NCBI RefSeq assembly: GCF_024305035.1
Contig: NZ_JAMWZB010000025.1
Location: 1-64,000, forward strand
Direction: 5' to 3'
Source: Algoriphagus sp.
Lineage (GTDB): Bacteria; Bacteroidota; Bacteroidia; Cytophagales; Cyclobacteriaceae
Length of the DNA stretch: 64,000 nt
In this document: piece after piece, positions 9,831 to 20,400 of the stretch
How the letters are laid out: each line of letters starts with the position of its first letter
How positions within the stretch are numbered: position 1 is the first letter of the stretch
Notes under the pieces: generated by a model
Database searches by the model: none
Seen by the model: the letters and a program-made list of their open reading frames with translations, nothing else
Told to the model about the DNA's origin: nothing
Position numbers and translations under genes: made by a program

Positions 9831-10271
9831 TTAGTCTGCAAGCTTCGAAAGCTGCAACCAAAACTCTTCAATTTTCAAAATCGCCTTTAAAAAATCTTCC
9901 ATCTCTATCGGCTTTGTCACATAGCTATTGGCATGATGCTCATAAGCCTGATTGATATCTTTTTGATGGGAAGAAGTCGTCAGCATGATCACGGGTATTT
10001 TTTTTAGCGATTCATCGGATTTGATCGTGCGAAGGACTTCATGACCGTTATAGACTGGAATATTGATATCCAAAAGAATGAGATCGGGACGTGCTGCGGC
10101 AGAAAATTCCCCTCGCTGAAAGAGAAAGTCCAAAGCTTCAGCTCCATTTTTGGCCACACTGATTTGGGTTTTGATTTTGCTCTCTTCAAAGGCCTCCTGG
10201 GTCAAGATCACATCTCCCTCATTGTCCTCCACCAATAAAATGTGTACTGGTTCCATAGTATTTCTATTCAT
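9831..10271 (-). CDS. Single-domain response regulator (Rcp1-like)
   Basis: 146 residues forming one receiver domain: acidic pocket Asp16, phospho-acceptor Asp68 in LLDINIP, Thr98/Thr99 and Lys120 in the TKP motif. There is no output domain. The start overlaps the stop of the upstream multi-PAS kinase by 8 bp, so the two are translationally coupled and very likely partners. The family is known from phytochrome and multi-PAS kinases, where the regulator shuttles phosphoryl groups or binds other proteins. The output of this one is unknown. Confidence 0.92.
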   Translation of the reverse strand: MNRNTMEPVHILLVEDNEGDVILTQEAFEESKIKTQISVAKNGAEALDFLFQRGEFSAAARPDLILLDINIPVYNGHEVLRTIKSDESLKKIPVIMLTTSSHQKDINQAYEHHANSYVTKPIEMEDFLKAILKIEEFWLQLSKLAD

Positions 10272-13200
10272 TTTTATCCTTTAATTTAAAACTTCTAGGT
10301 ACAGTAAAGTAAAAAGTACTTCCCTGACCTTTTTGGGATTCTACAAAGATTTTCCCACCCCAGGATTCCACGTGTTTCTTTGCAATCGAAAGCCCGATCC
10401 CAGTTCCCCCATATTCATCCCGATCATGAAGTCGCTGGAATATTACGAAGATCTTCTCAAAAAACTTGGGATCTATTCCAATCCCATTGTCACGCACTGC
10501 AATAGTCCATGTATTTATCGATTCACTCACCTCCAAATGCACGATCGGCTTTCGATCCGGAACAGAGTATTTGATTGCATTATCCAATAAGCAGTGTAAG
10601 GTCTGAATCAAGGGTGCTTTGAACGCAGTAATCACCGGGAGATTTTCGGCATTCAGATCTACTTCTTTTTCTTGAATCACCTTCCTTCTCAAAATTCGAT
10701 ATTCCTCAAAGATCTCTCTCAGATTCAAAGGTTCCATGGCCTCCTCTTCACGCCCGGCTCTGGAATAATCCAACAAATCCAGGATGATTCGCTTCATCCG
10801 CTTGGCACCATCGGTAGCAAAGTGAATGTATTGATGGGCTTTCTCATCCAATTGATCCCCATACTTTCGCTGAAGCAGATTGAGAAAGCTCGAAATCATC
10901 CGCAAGGGTTCCTGCAAATCATGGGAGGCGATAAAGGCAAATTGCTCCAGCTGCTCATTGGTGACCTGAAGTTCTTTGATATGCTGCTTCAAAATAAGAT
11001 TGAGTTCATGGAGTTCTTTCTCATGCTTGATTTGATCGCTGATATCCGTGATGGCTCCCACCATTCGAATAGGCTTTCCTTCCTCATTTCGAATGATCAC
11101 TCCTTTATCAATCACAGTTTTGATTTCACCTGAAGAATGGATAATCCGGTAGAGTTGTTGCCAAAAATCAATACTTGGATCTTCCAGACAAGCGTGAAGA
11201 CTTTCCTTGATTTGAGGAAGGTCATCGGGATAAAAGGTGTCCGTCCAAAACAACTCTTCTGACAAATCCCGGCTTACTTTATAGCCAAAAAGCTTCTCAA
11301 ATCCCTCTCCTCTATAAAATTTATTGCCTTCGATATCCCAGTCCCAAATCGCATCCGTGGTGGCTTGGGTGACTTTTTCAAATCGCTCATTAGCTTGACG
11401 GATACGGATATCGGTTTCTTTTCGAAGGGTAATATCTTTGAAATACACAGATAAGCCATCCAAACTGGGGTATGCCGCTACCTCAAACCATTTTTTAAGA
11501 GCCGGGTAATATTCTTCAAAAGAAACCATCTCTTGGGCGTCCATTGCACGATGATATTCTCGGTAAAAATCCGAATCAATCGCATCAGCATATTCATCCC
11601 AGAGGTTTCTGCCAAGGATAACTTCTCGCTTTCGGCCTAGAACCAACTCAGCCTCTCGATTCCAATAGGTCACATTCCAATCCTGATCTACAGCAAAAAA
11701 AGCATCACCGATACTCTCCAGAATTCGGGTCTTTTCCTCATAGGCAGCCTGAAGCGCTTCGGCATTCTTTTTCCGCTCATCGATGTTCTTAAAATAGGAA
11801 GAAACCCCACCGTTGGAAGGATAGGCATTTAATTCATACCAAGAGTCATTACCTGGATACAAGTATTCAAATGTTTTTGAGATTCCTGTTTCTGCTACTC
11901 TACGATAAGTTTCCTCTAGGATGGTCCCTTTTGCAGGGGCAATTTCCTCCCAGATATTTTTACCCAATAATTCCTCACTCTTTCTACCTAGCAGTCTTTC
12001 CGCTTCTTTATTGAAAAAAGTAAAATTCCAGTCTTGATTTACCGCGTAAAAAGCATCTGATATACTACCTAGAATCTCGCTGATTTGAGTTTCCAAGGAT
12101 TTGGAGGAATGAATATCTTGAAAACTTCCAAATATCCTGCCGCATTTACCTTGAAGAAATTCGCCTTTTCCAATACAGCGAATCCAACGTTTCTCCCCAT
12201 CAGTCCTGATCAGCAAAAGTTCTTCGTCAAATTCAATACCTCTATTGATCAGATTTTCAATGGCACTCTTAATTTTTTTCTCACTTTCCTCAACATAAAA
12301 CTCAAAACCACCAGTCAACGAGGGATTATAGCTTTCATTTACCCCCAGAATTTTTCTAGTCATAGGAGACCAGTACATAGCGTCCTCGCTTTGATTTATC
12401 AAATCCAATTCCCAACTCCCAATTCGGGCCATTGAGGTGGCCTGGTGAAGTAGATCCTCGGTCCGTTTCTCTTCAGTGACATCTAATATTAGCGAATTAA
12501 AAACTACTGTCCCATCGGCCAAAAATTCGGGAGCCCCATGTCCAATATGGGTCCTGATTTCTCCGGAGGGAAGGGGATACTTCCATTTTGCCGTCCAACG
12601 AGTTTTATTTTGAATAGACTCAGCGATGCTACCTTGAACCAAGTCCAGATCTCCTCCAGCTTCTATCCGATTCCAAACCAAGCGATTGTCAGCCATGGCT
12701 ACCTCTGGTTCAAATCCCCAAATTATTTTTGAGCCTTTACTGACGTAATTGAGTTCATCATTTCCATCCGGATGAATCACATACTGAAAAACCACTCCCG
12801 GCACATTGTCCGAAAGGTTTTTAAGTCTAGACTCGATTTCTTTTCGATCAGTAATATTTTCACAAATTGCAACAGTCCTGATTGGTACTCCACGATCATC
12901 TTTTATAAATGCTAGGTGAATTTTAACCCAAACAATGGACCCGTCTTTTCGGATGTAGCGTTTTTCATTTCGATATTCTACTTCTCCTTTTACAGCCTTT
13001 TGAAACAGTTGCCAGTCTCTATCCCGATCCTCTGGGTGTGTTAGTTCGGAAAATTTCATTTGCTGGAGCTCCTCAAAAGTATATCCAGTAATGGCTTCAT
13101 AGTATGAGTTTGCCAAGAGAATTTTGCCATCTGAAGGCGAAACCTGAACAATCCCAAGGGAGGCGATCTCGAAAATCGTTCTGAATTTAGCCTCACTTTC

Positions 13201-14790
13201 CTGAACCGCTTGTTCAGCTATTTTTTGTTTGTGAATATCCTGAAAACTCCCAAAAAACCGGATGCATTTTCCCATCGCCATTTCAGCTTGACCGATGACC
13301 CGTACCCATCGCTCATTTCCTTTGGCAGTAATGATCGGAGCCTCAAAATCAAAGGGTTTTCCCTCCGTCATGGTCAAGCCTATATTCTTAGACACCATCT
13401 CTACATAATCACTCCTATAAAAACGAACTCCTTCGTCCAAGTTGGGAATGTAGTTTTGTGCATCTGTCTCGTGAATTTCATGGACCATTTCCGACCAATA
13501 CAGGCGATTGTTTACCAAATCTGCTTCCCAATTGCCTATTCGTGCAAGTTTTGTCGCATCCGCGGCCAAATCTCTAAACTTCCGTTCTTGGGTGATATCC
13601 TTTGCAGAGGCAAAAATCAACCCTTCCTCTACGCGGGAGTTGCCATGCCAGCTAAGCCAAACGGCTTCTCCACTTTTGGAGATAAATCGATTTTCAAACT
13701 GAAAAATAGTCTGGCCTTCTTTTAATTTTACTATTTCGGTTTGGGTCATTTCCAAATCTGCAGGGTGTACAAATTCTTCAAAATTCATCCCTAAAATCTC
13801 TGACTCAGAATAGCCCAATAAGGCACATCCTGACTGGTTGATTCGTAAAAAATTACCCTCAAAATCCGCAAGGCAAATTAAATCTGGCAAGGCCTCAAAC
13901 AAGTGGGAAAGATCCGATTCTAGTCGCTTACGATGGATTTCCGAACCGATAAAGTTTTCCAGCCGGGTCAAAATGGACCGATATCGTTTTAAGGTACTTT
14001 TATCCTCGGCTGTTCCCAACACCATCACTCCCACTACTTTCTGTTGATGCTTTAGAGGGATACCAAAAAGCGATTTCATCCCGGACATTTGAGCAGCTTC
14101 TCTTCTCAAAAAATAGGCTCCCGAATCCTGCTCATCCCAGTTAACTGCACGCTGGGTTTCCCATACCTTTCCGGGCAATCCTTCTCCGATTTTCGCTACT
14201 CGTAAGCATTTTGACAACTTCCGAAAGGTTTTCGCTATTTCATCTTGCGCATGAATAGAGGACAGCCTAAAAGCAGAATTTTTTAAATTGGGAAGCCATA
14301 TCTCACAAAAATTAAAGGACCCAAATTCTGTCATCAGTTCCACGATTTCATCTAAGGATTCCTTCATGTTATTGGAGGAGTTGAAGGCCTCGCTGATTTC
14401 TGCTAATAATTGTTTTTGAATCTCCTCATTTTTCTGATCGGTCACATCCCGCTCAATAGCGATCCAATGAGTAAACCAGCCCTTCTCATCAGCCACGGGA
14501 GATACAGAAAAATTGCACCAAAACTCTTCTCCGTTCTTTTTATAATTGACTGTGGTGATTTCACAGGGCTCCCATTTTCGGAGAGCTCGTCCTAGTCTCG
14601 CCAATTCCTTTCGGTCCGATTTGGGACCTTGCAGGATTCGGGGAGTCTTTCCGATCAGCTCGGATGCAGAATAACCCGTCATGCGTTCAAAAGCATGATT
14701 GGCGTAAATGATTCTCGGGCCCGGTTCATCCAAAGGTTCTGCTTCGGTGATCAGCACCCCGTCATTGGCGTGAATAATCACACTTTCCAA
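10264..14790 (-). CDS. Giant multi-PAS/GAF sensor histidine kinase, main part (5' end split off by a frameshift)
   Basis: 1508 codons counted from a TTG at 14790; no ATG lies at the start. Read in order: PAS (1-120), GAF (about 125-290), then eight more PAS/PAC units (about 290-1255), HisKA with His1290 in ASHDLQEPLRM, and HATPase_c with DNGIGI and GTGIGLSIA boxes. There is no membrane segment, so it is cytoplasmic. The first PAS begins abruptly at the TTG, and its missing first residues are encoded just upstream in the same frame, overlapping the end of the 259-residue PAS gene. That is the sign of a frameshift within one longer gene. The response regulator at 9831-10271 overlaps its stop. 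If the frameshift is real, this part may not be translated, or only by reinitiation. Confidence 0.85.
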   Translation of the reverse strand: MESVIIHANDGVLITEAEPLDEPGPRIIYANHAFERMTGYSASELIGKTPRILQGPKSDRKELARLGRALRKWEPCEITTVNYKKNGEEFWCNFSVSPVADEKGWFTHWIAIERDVTDQKNEEIQKQLLAEISEAFNSSNNMKESLDEIVELMTEFGSFNFCEIWLPNLKNSAFRLSSIHAQDEIAKTFRKLSKCLRVAKIGEGLPGKVWETQRAVNWDEQDSGAYFLRREAAQMSGMKSLFGIPLKHQQKVVGVMVLGTAEDKSTLKRYRSILTRLENFIGSEIHRKRLESDLSHLFEALPDLICLADFEGNFLRINQSGCALLGYSESEILGMNFEEFVHPADLEMTQTEIVKLKEGQTIFQFENRFISKSGEAVWLSWHGNSRVEEGLIFASAKDITQERKFRDLAADATKLARIGNWEADLVNNRLYWSEMVHEIHETDAQNYIPNLDEGVRFYRSDYVEMVSKNIGLTMTEGKPFDFEAPIITAKGNERWVRVIGQAEMAMGKCIRFFGSFQDIHKQKIAEQAVQESEAKFRTIFEIASLGIVQVSPSDGKILLANSYYEAITGYTFEELQQMKFSELTHPEDRDRDWQLFQKAVKGEVEYRNEKRYIRKDGSIVWVKIHLAFIKDDRGVPIRTVAICENITDRKEIESRLKNLSDNVPGVVFQYVIHPDGNDELNYVSKGSKIIWGFEPEVAMADNRLVWNRIEAGGDLDLVQGSIAESIQNKTRWTAKWKYPLPSGEIRTHIGHGAPEFLADGTVVFNSLILDVTEEKRTEDLLHQATSMARIGSWELDLINQSEDAMYWSPMTRKILGVNESYNPSLTGGFEFYVEESEKKIKSAIENLINRGIEFDEELLLIRTDGEKRWIRCIGKGEFLQGKCGRIFGSFQDIHSSKSLETQISEILGSISDAFYAVNQDWNFTFFNKEAERLLGRKSEELLGKNIWEEIAPAKGTILEETYRRVAETGISKTFEYLYPGNDSWYELNAYPSNGGVSSYFKNIDERKKNAEALQAAYEEKTRILESIGDAFFAVDQDWNVTYWNREAELVLGRKREVILGRNLWDEYADAIDSDFYREYHRAMDAQEMVSFEEYYPALKKWFEVAAYPSLDGLSVYFKDITLRKETDIRIRQANERFEKVTQATTDAIWDWDIEGNKFYRGEGFEKLFGYKVSRDLSEELFWTDTFYPDDLPQIKESLHACLEDPSIDFWQQLYRIIHSSGEIKTVIDKGVIIRNEEGKPIRMVGAITDISDQIKHEKELHELNLILKQHIKELQVTNEQLEQFAFIASHDLQEPLRMISSFLNLLQRKYGDQLDEKAHQYIHFATDGAKRMKRIILDLLDYSRAGREEEAMEPLNLREIFEEYRILRRKVIQEKEVDLNAENLPVITAFKAPLIQTLHCLLDNAIKYSVPDRKPIVHLEVSESINTWTIAVRDNGIGIDPKFFEKIFVIFQRLHDRDEYGGTGIGLSIAKKHVESWGGKIFVESQKGQGSTFYFTVPRSFKLKDKNE

Positions 14791-15557
14791 AAGTTTGAGG
14801 GCTGCTCTTCATTTTTCTCCGCTGTGATATCCTGCACGGTTCCTTCGAATGAAACCGGATTTCCAAATTCATCCCTATTTAGAATTCCGATTTCGCGAAC
14901 CCATTTTATTTTTCCGTTTGGCAAAATGATGCGATGCGGAAAATCAAGATCTTTTGTACCGTCGAGAGCCGCTTTTTGCTCTCGATCAAACAATTCACGA
15001 TCACCGGGATGCATGGTGCTATAAAAACTTTCGAAGCTGACCTCAAATTCCTCCTTTTTCCGCTCCCATATTTCATAGATTTTATCCGACCAATGAAGGA
15101 TATCATTCACTAAATCTTGTTTCCAATAACCCAGATTTGCAATCTCAGAGGCTATTTTAAGCTGGCGCTCTGACTCCTCTAGCTTTAAGTACTGCTCCTC
15201 CTTTTCGGTCACATCTTGACAAGTCACCAAAAGACAGTCACGCTCTAAAAAGCGCACTTTAAAGCCATTGATTTCCATCCGCAGAATTTGGCCGTTTTTC
15301 TTTTGGTGAGTAAAAATTCCAAAATAAATATTTCCCTCCCGTCCCTCGATATTCTTATGAGCATCAATCAATGCCGGAATTTCACTTTCCGGCCGGAGGT
15401 CCCTGAGGTTGAGCGAAAGAAATTCTTCCCGAGAATAGCCATAAAGCTTGATCGCTGCCTGATTGACATCCAATATTTCAAAACTACGAAGGTCGTACAC
15501 CCATTTTGGTAAGGGGCTAAAATTAAACAAGGTGCCGTAGTCTTGAGACTTTACCAT
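14778..15557 (-). CDS. Two PAS domains: N-terminal part of the split giant kinase
   Basis: 259 residues from an ATG at 15557: two PAS/PAC units (about 5-120 and 125-245), then an out-of-place tail after QDITAEKNEE that ends in a stop. At that point the minus-one frame continues with ALKLLESVIIHAND, a typical start of the next PAS unit, and runs on into the 1508-codon frame. One missing base near 14800 explains both the odd tail and the absent start of the next frame. The intact protein would be about 1760 residues with 11 PAS domains, one GAF domain and a kinase core. Alone, this piece has no kinase or output domain. A sequencing error in the GCCC run cannot be excluded. Confidence 0.8.
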   Translation of the reverse strand: MVKSQDYGTLFNFSPLPKWVYDLRSFEILDVNQAAIKLYGYSREEFLSLNLRDLRPESEIPALIDAHKNIEGREGNIYFGIFTHQKKNGQILRMEINGFKVRFLERDCLLVTCQDVTEKEEQYLKLEESERQLKIASEIANLGYWKQDLVNDILHWSDKIYEIWERKKEEFEVSFESFYSTMHPGDRELFDREQKAALDGTKDLDFPHRIILPNGKIKWVREIGILNRDEFGNPVSFEGTVQDITAEKNEEQPSNFWKV

Positions 15558-15636
15558 TTTTTTTCAATTAATAGAAAGATTTAAGCGACCAATCTTCCCA
15601 AGAGTCAAATCCCCACAAAACACAATCTGCCAGGTA

Positions 15637-15644
15637 CAAAGGTA
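15637..15644 (-). promoter_or_regulatory. Candidate -7 element for the multi-PAS kinase operon
   Basis: The minus strand reads TACCTTTG, an exact match to the Bacteroidota TAnnTTTG element, about 80 bp upstream of the ATG at 15557. No well-spaced -33 TTTG was found, so support is partial. Confidence 0.4.
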
Positions 15645-15974
15645 CCCAGGACAAAATTGTAAATTCACTTGAATAAATCAATTAATTTTGTAAAAGTGAA
15701 ATATTTTGAATCGGAATTTCGAAAAAGTAGGTTTTTCTAAGGCTTGATTTTAAATAAATCCAAACTTGATCTATTCTATATAGATTTAAAAGAATTACAT
15801 TTAAAGAAATAATTGACTTTAAAGTGTTTTAGGATAAACAAGTACCTTATGGAATAATTGGGTTTGAACGTAAGCTTCTGGACAAAGAAAAACCCCTGAA
15901 AGCTTTCAGTTCCTAACAGATTTATAGTCTCAATCTCTCATTCAACCGCTTATATAATGTGGAGATTCAATTTA
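15645..15974. other. Gene-free stretch between efflux operon end and kinase promoter
   Basis: AT-rich with no reading frame of interest. A perfect 14-bp palindrome, CTGAAAGCTTTCAG, lies at 15896-15909. On the minus strand it is followed by GGGGTTTTTC, so it may help end the efflux operon transcript that stops at 15975. The stem is short and this is only a weak call. Confidence 0.35.
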
Positions 15975-17420
15975 TTAATCCAGATCCCAACCTCCACCCA
16001 AGGCTCGGTATAGCTGTACATTGGTTTGCAATCTGGCTGCTTTTAGATCTGCTAATTCGATTGCTGACTCCAATGTTCTGGTTTGTGCGTTGATTACCTC
16101 TAAATAGTTTGCATACCCTACCGAAAAAAGGGTATTGGCATTGGAAATACCCCGCTCAAGTACCGCCACTTCATACTGCTTGGTTTTTAACTGTTGGTCA
16201 TAAGTATTCATTGCATTAATTAAGTCCAAGACCTCCAAATAGGCATTAAGGGTTTTCTTTTCATATTCAAGCAATGCCACCCGCTGATCAGCTTTTGCGA
16301 TTTGGTACATTGTTTGGATTGCTCGACGGTTGAAAAGAGGAGCAGTTAACCCTCCCCCCAACTGATACATGGTCGAGGCTGGGGCCAGAAAAAGCTTACT
16401 GAAATCAAAAGCATTGAAACCCGCTATCCCCCTCAAATTAATAGTGGGATAGAAAGCGGCTTTTGCTGCATTAACATCCGCATTGCTGGCTTGAAGCTGA
16501 AGCTCTGCTTCCCTCAAATCAGGACGATTTTTGATCAATTCCACAGGTAGTCCTGTCAGCAGCTCCTTCTGAATCACAATCGCACTATCCAGGTCCGTGC
16601 GTTCAGAACCAAAATCCAAAGTCCCAACCAATCGGGCCAGGTTAAATTCTAATGACTTTAGTTCTCTTGTCTTCGCTTGAAATTTTGCTTTGGTATTTAG
16701 CGACAGGGCCTCAAACTGGTCTATTGCGAGCTGGTTGGCACGTCCGCTCTCCTTGAGCTCAATAATCAGTTCCAGCGCCAATTCCTGAAGATCTATATAT
16801 TCCTGAAGAGTATGTAACTCTTGATCAAGTGCCAGTAATTGATAATAAGCCGTAGCTACTTCAGCAATCAGCCAAGTGCGTACATGACGGCTCATTTCTT
16901 GGCTAGCTAAATAGCGGGCTACCCCTGCTTTTTTTCTATTTCTGAGTTTTCCCCAGACATCAATTTCCCATCCAAACTGCGCATTGAGAAAAAAATCCGG
17001 ATAGGGATCAGGGATTTGTTTGTCTTCTGGTACAAACTCTGAGAAATTGGTATCATTATTCCCCACCCCATCCATGGTGTATTCCCCAAACTTCCGCTGT
17101 GAAGCTCCAGCCCCCAAACTGAAACCGGGTAATAAACTACTCTTTGCTTGAAGCATGGTTGATCGAGCAGCTTTCACCTTTTCTAGTGTGATTTGATTAT
17201 CCTGATTATTTCTCAGAGCCAAGGTGATCAATTGCTTCAAATATTCATCCTGAAAGAAATCCTCCCAAAAAACTTGAGAGCTATTTCCCAGGGAATCCGT
17301 CACCAACCCTTCATATTCAGCAGGCAGCTCAACTCTTGATTTAGGGGATGGATTATGTTGTACTTTACAAGCTGCCAGAATCGTAAGCAGCAGAATGATT
17401 GATAATCTAAATTGCTTCAT
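15975..17420 (-). CDS. RND efflux outer-membrane factor lipoprotein (TolC/NodT family)
   Basis: 481 residues with a lipoprotein signal peptide (LAAC, Cys18) and the two long coiled, alanine/leucine-rich repeats of the outer-membrane efflux protein family. The FGWEIDVWGKLRNRKKA motif and the NRPDLREAELQLQASNADVNAAKAAF-type region (shown here in part) are typical of the NodT branch. It forms the trimeric exit duct of a tripartite pump. It lies 2 bp after the pump gene on the same strand and is the last gene of the efflux operon. Confidence 0.93.
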   Translation of the reverse strand: MKQFRLSIILLLTILAACKVQHNPSPKSRVELPAEYEGLVTDSLGNSSQVFWEDFFQDEYLKQLITLALRNNQDNQITLEKVKAARSTMLQAKSSLLPGFSLGAGASQRKFGEYTMDGVGNNDTNFSEFVPEDKQIPDPYPDFFLNAQFGWEIDVWGKLRNRKKAGVARYLASQEMSRHVRTWLIAEVATAYYQLLALDQELHTLQEYIDLQELALELIIELKESGRANQLAIDQFEALSLNTKAKFQAKTRELKSLEFNLARLVGTLDFGSERTDLDSAIVIQKELLTGLPVELIKNRPDLREAELQLQASNADVNAAKAAFYPTINLRGIAGFNAFDFSKLFLAPASTMYQLGGGLTAPLFNRRAIQTMYQIAKADQRVALLEYEKKTLNAYLEVLDLINAMNTYDQQLKTKQYEVAVLERGISNANTLFSVGYANYLEVINAQTRTLESAIELADLKAARLQTNVQLYRALGGGWDLD

Positions 17421-17422
17421 GA

Positions 17423-20400
17423 TTAGGCTTGACTGGTAGTTAATTCAGTTTCCATTTGCTTTTTTCTGGACTTTTTTGCCTTAAAATGGCTGTCTATACT
17501 TTCGAAAATGACAAAGAGACCGGGAATCAGCAACACACCCACCAGGGTACCGATGAGCATTCCACCCGCAGCAGCTGTTCCAATGGTTCGATTACCTATT
17601 GCCCCTGCACCAGAAGCTAAAGCGAGGGGAATCAATCCGCTTATAAAGGCAAAAGAAGTCATCAAAATAGGACGCAACCGTTCTACTCCTCCCCTAATTG
17701 CACTTTCCAAAATTGAAAGCCCTCTTTTGCGGTTTTGGATAGCGATCTCAATAATCAGAATGGCGTTCTTGCCTAATAAACCGATTAGCATCACTAAAGA
17801 AACTTGAGCATAGATATCATTTTGTAGTCCTACCCAATAAAGAAAAAAGTAGGAGCCAAATATCCCGGCCGGAAGTGATAGAATCACGGGCATAGGCAAC
17901 AGGTAACTTTCGTATTGTGCGGCCAAAAGCAAATACACAAAAAGCAAACAGATAAGAAATATATAAACTGCTTGATTTCCAGAAGCAATCTCCTCTCGAG
18001 TGATACCCGACCAGTCAATCGAAAAACCTCTAGGTAAGGTTTCTAACGCCACCTCCTCTACCGCCTGAATAGCATCTCCAGAGGAGAAACCCGCTGCAGC
18101 CTCCCCTGAGACCAATGCCGAATAAAACATGTTGTACCGAGTAAGCTGTTCAGGCCCATAAACGCGCTCCAAACTCACAAAATTGGAATAGGGTACCATC
18201 TTTCCATCTTTATTTTTAGCAAACATATCGAGTAAGGATTCGGGAGAAGTCCTGTATTCAGGAGAGGCCTGAATCATCACTTTGTACATTTGACCATAGC
18301 GGATAAAATTGGATGCATAAAAACTCCCAATGTAGCCCTGTAGAGTTTTCATCGCATCCTCCACCGATACACCCAACTTGGCTGCTTTGTCATGATCTAC
18401 AGAAATCATAAATTGAGGGAAATTGGGGTCAAAATTGGTAAATACCTCACTGAGCTCTTCCCGCTCATTAAGTGCGGCTACAAACTCCTCGGTAACCTGG
18501 GCCATATTATTCAACGCTCCCCCAGTCCTATCCTGAAGCCTCAACTCAAATCCTGAAGCATTTCCAAAACCGGGCACGGGAGGAGGTGCAAAAAACTGAA
18601 TATCTGCCCCCTTGATATGAGAAGTACGACTAGAATAATCCAAAATCAACTCGTTTACACTTTGCTCCCGCTCATCCCATGATTTAAGGTTGATCATTCC
18701 CATGCCATAAGAGGCTCCAGAAGTTTCGGTCAACAGACTATATCCTGCTAGTGTGGAAATAGTTTCTACTTCTTGGAGTGGCAAAAGAGAAGCCTGTACT
18801 TGGTCCATGATTTCTGAAGTCCGGTCTACTGTAGCACCAGGAGGTGTGGTAACATTGACATAAACCATCCCTTGATCTTCATTGGGAATAAACCCTGTTG
18901 GGACAATAGAAATCATTCCATAAGTCATCACAAAAAACAAAATCAACACCCCGAAGGTCAGGCCTCTTCTTCCTGCGGTAGCTTGAATTATATGCTTATA
19001 CTTGGACTCCAGAGAATCATAGCGTTGATTAAATCCATTGAAGAACCGTTGCACCCTGTTCAATTTGGTCTTCTTTTGCCCTTGAACAGGTTTCAAAAGC
19101 ATTGCACATAAGGCAGGAGACAAGGTCAACGCATTGATCCCGGAAATGACAATGGCAATGGCCAGTGTGAGAGAAAATTGTCGATAGAAAATCCCAACTG
19201 GCCCTGAGAGGAAGCTTACGGGTACAAAAACCGCAGACATCACTAAGGTGATCGCCACAATTGCACCTCCAATTTCCTTCATAGCTTCTAAGGTAGCATC
19301 TAGGGAATTGAGGTGAAGGTCATGCATCTTTACGTGCACCGCCTCCACCACTACGATTGCATTATCCACTACAATACCAATGGCTAAAACCAGAGCAAAT
19401 AGCGTTAGCAAATTGATGGAAAACCCAAAAAGCTGCATAAAAAAGAGGGTACCCACCAATGAAACTGGTACTGCAATCGCCGGTATCACGGTGGAACGAA
19501 AATCTTGCAGAAAAAGAAATACTACCAAAAACACTAGAAGAAAAGCTTCAATAAGGGTTTTTACTACTTCAGCAATGGAGGCATCCAAGAACCGACTTAC
19601 GTCGTAGGAAACATTGTAGGTCATACCTGGAGGAAAGGAAGTATCTTGCAACTCATCCATCTTCGCTTTGATATTGGCAATGACCTCCCTAGCATTGGAA
19701 CCTGGCCTTTGCTTGAGCATGATTGAGGCTGAGGGACGACCATCGGTCATCGAGACCATATTGTAATCCAAAGCATCAAACTCGATATCAGCCACGTCCT
19801 TTAACCGAAGTAAAGAGCCGTCGGGAAGCGCCTTTAATGTGATGTTTTCGTATTCTGCTTCTTCACTGAATTTCCCGGTATATTTTAGCACGTATTGCAA
19901 GGCCTGGGGGTCACGGTCTGAACTGATCCCAGATTTCCCCGGTGCTGCTTCCACATTCTGACTTTGAATAGCTTCGGTGATGTCTTGAGGGGAAATTGAA
20001 TAGGCCGCCATTCGATCTGGTTTCATCCATACCCGCATGGCATAATCCTTCATCCCCATAATTTCAGCACGACCTACTCCATCGATCCGCTTGAGTTCAG
20101 GGAGAATATTTATATCCGCAAAATTGTATACAAACTTCTCATCCTGTGAGTCATCGGTAGTTACTAAATTAAGGTAAAGCAGCATGCTGTTAACTTCCTT
20201 TTCGGTCATTACTCCTGCTCGGATTACCTCTTCGGGTAATTCATCGATAACCGTGGCAACCCGATTTTGTACATTTACTGCCGCTTGATCAGGATCTGTA
20301 CCTACTTTGAAGACTATGGTAATAAGTGTAATTCCTGCATTCGTATTAACCGAATACATGTAGTCCATCCCCGGAACTCCATTGATTGCCCGCTCAAGTG

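Noticed and set aside
14778..14805. Programmed ribosomal frameshift in the split kinase
   Set aside because: No X-XXY-YYZ slippery heptamer or clear downstream stem; a plain one-base loss explains the data better.
15896..15909. 14-bp palindrome as a firm terminator of the efflux operon
   Set aside because: Stem too short once a loop is allowed; kept only as a note in the intergenic entry.
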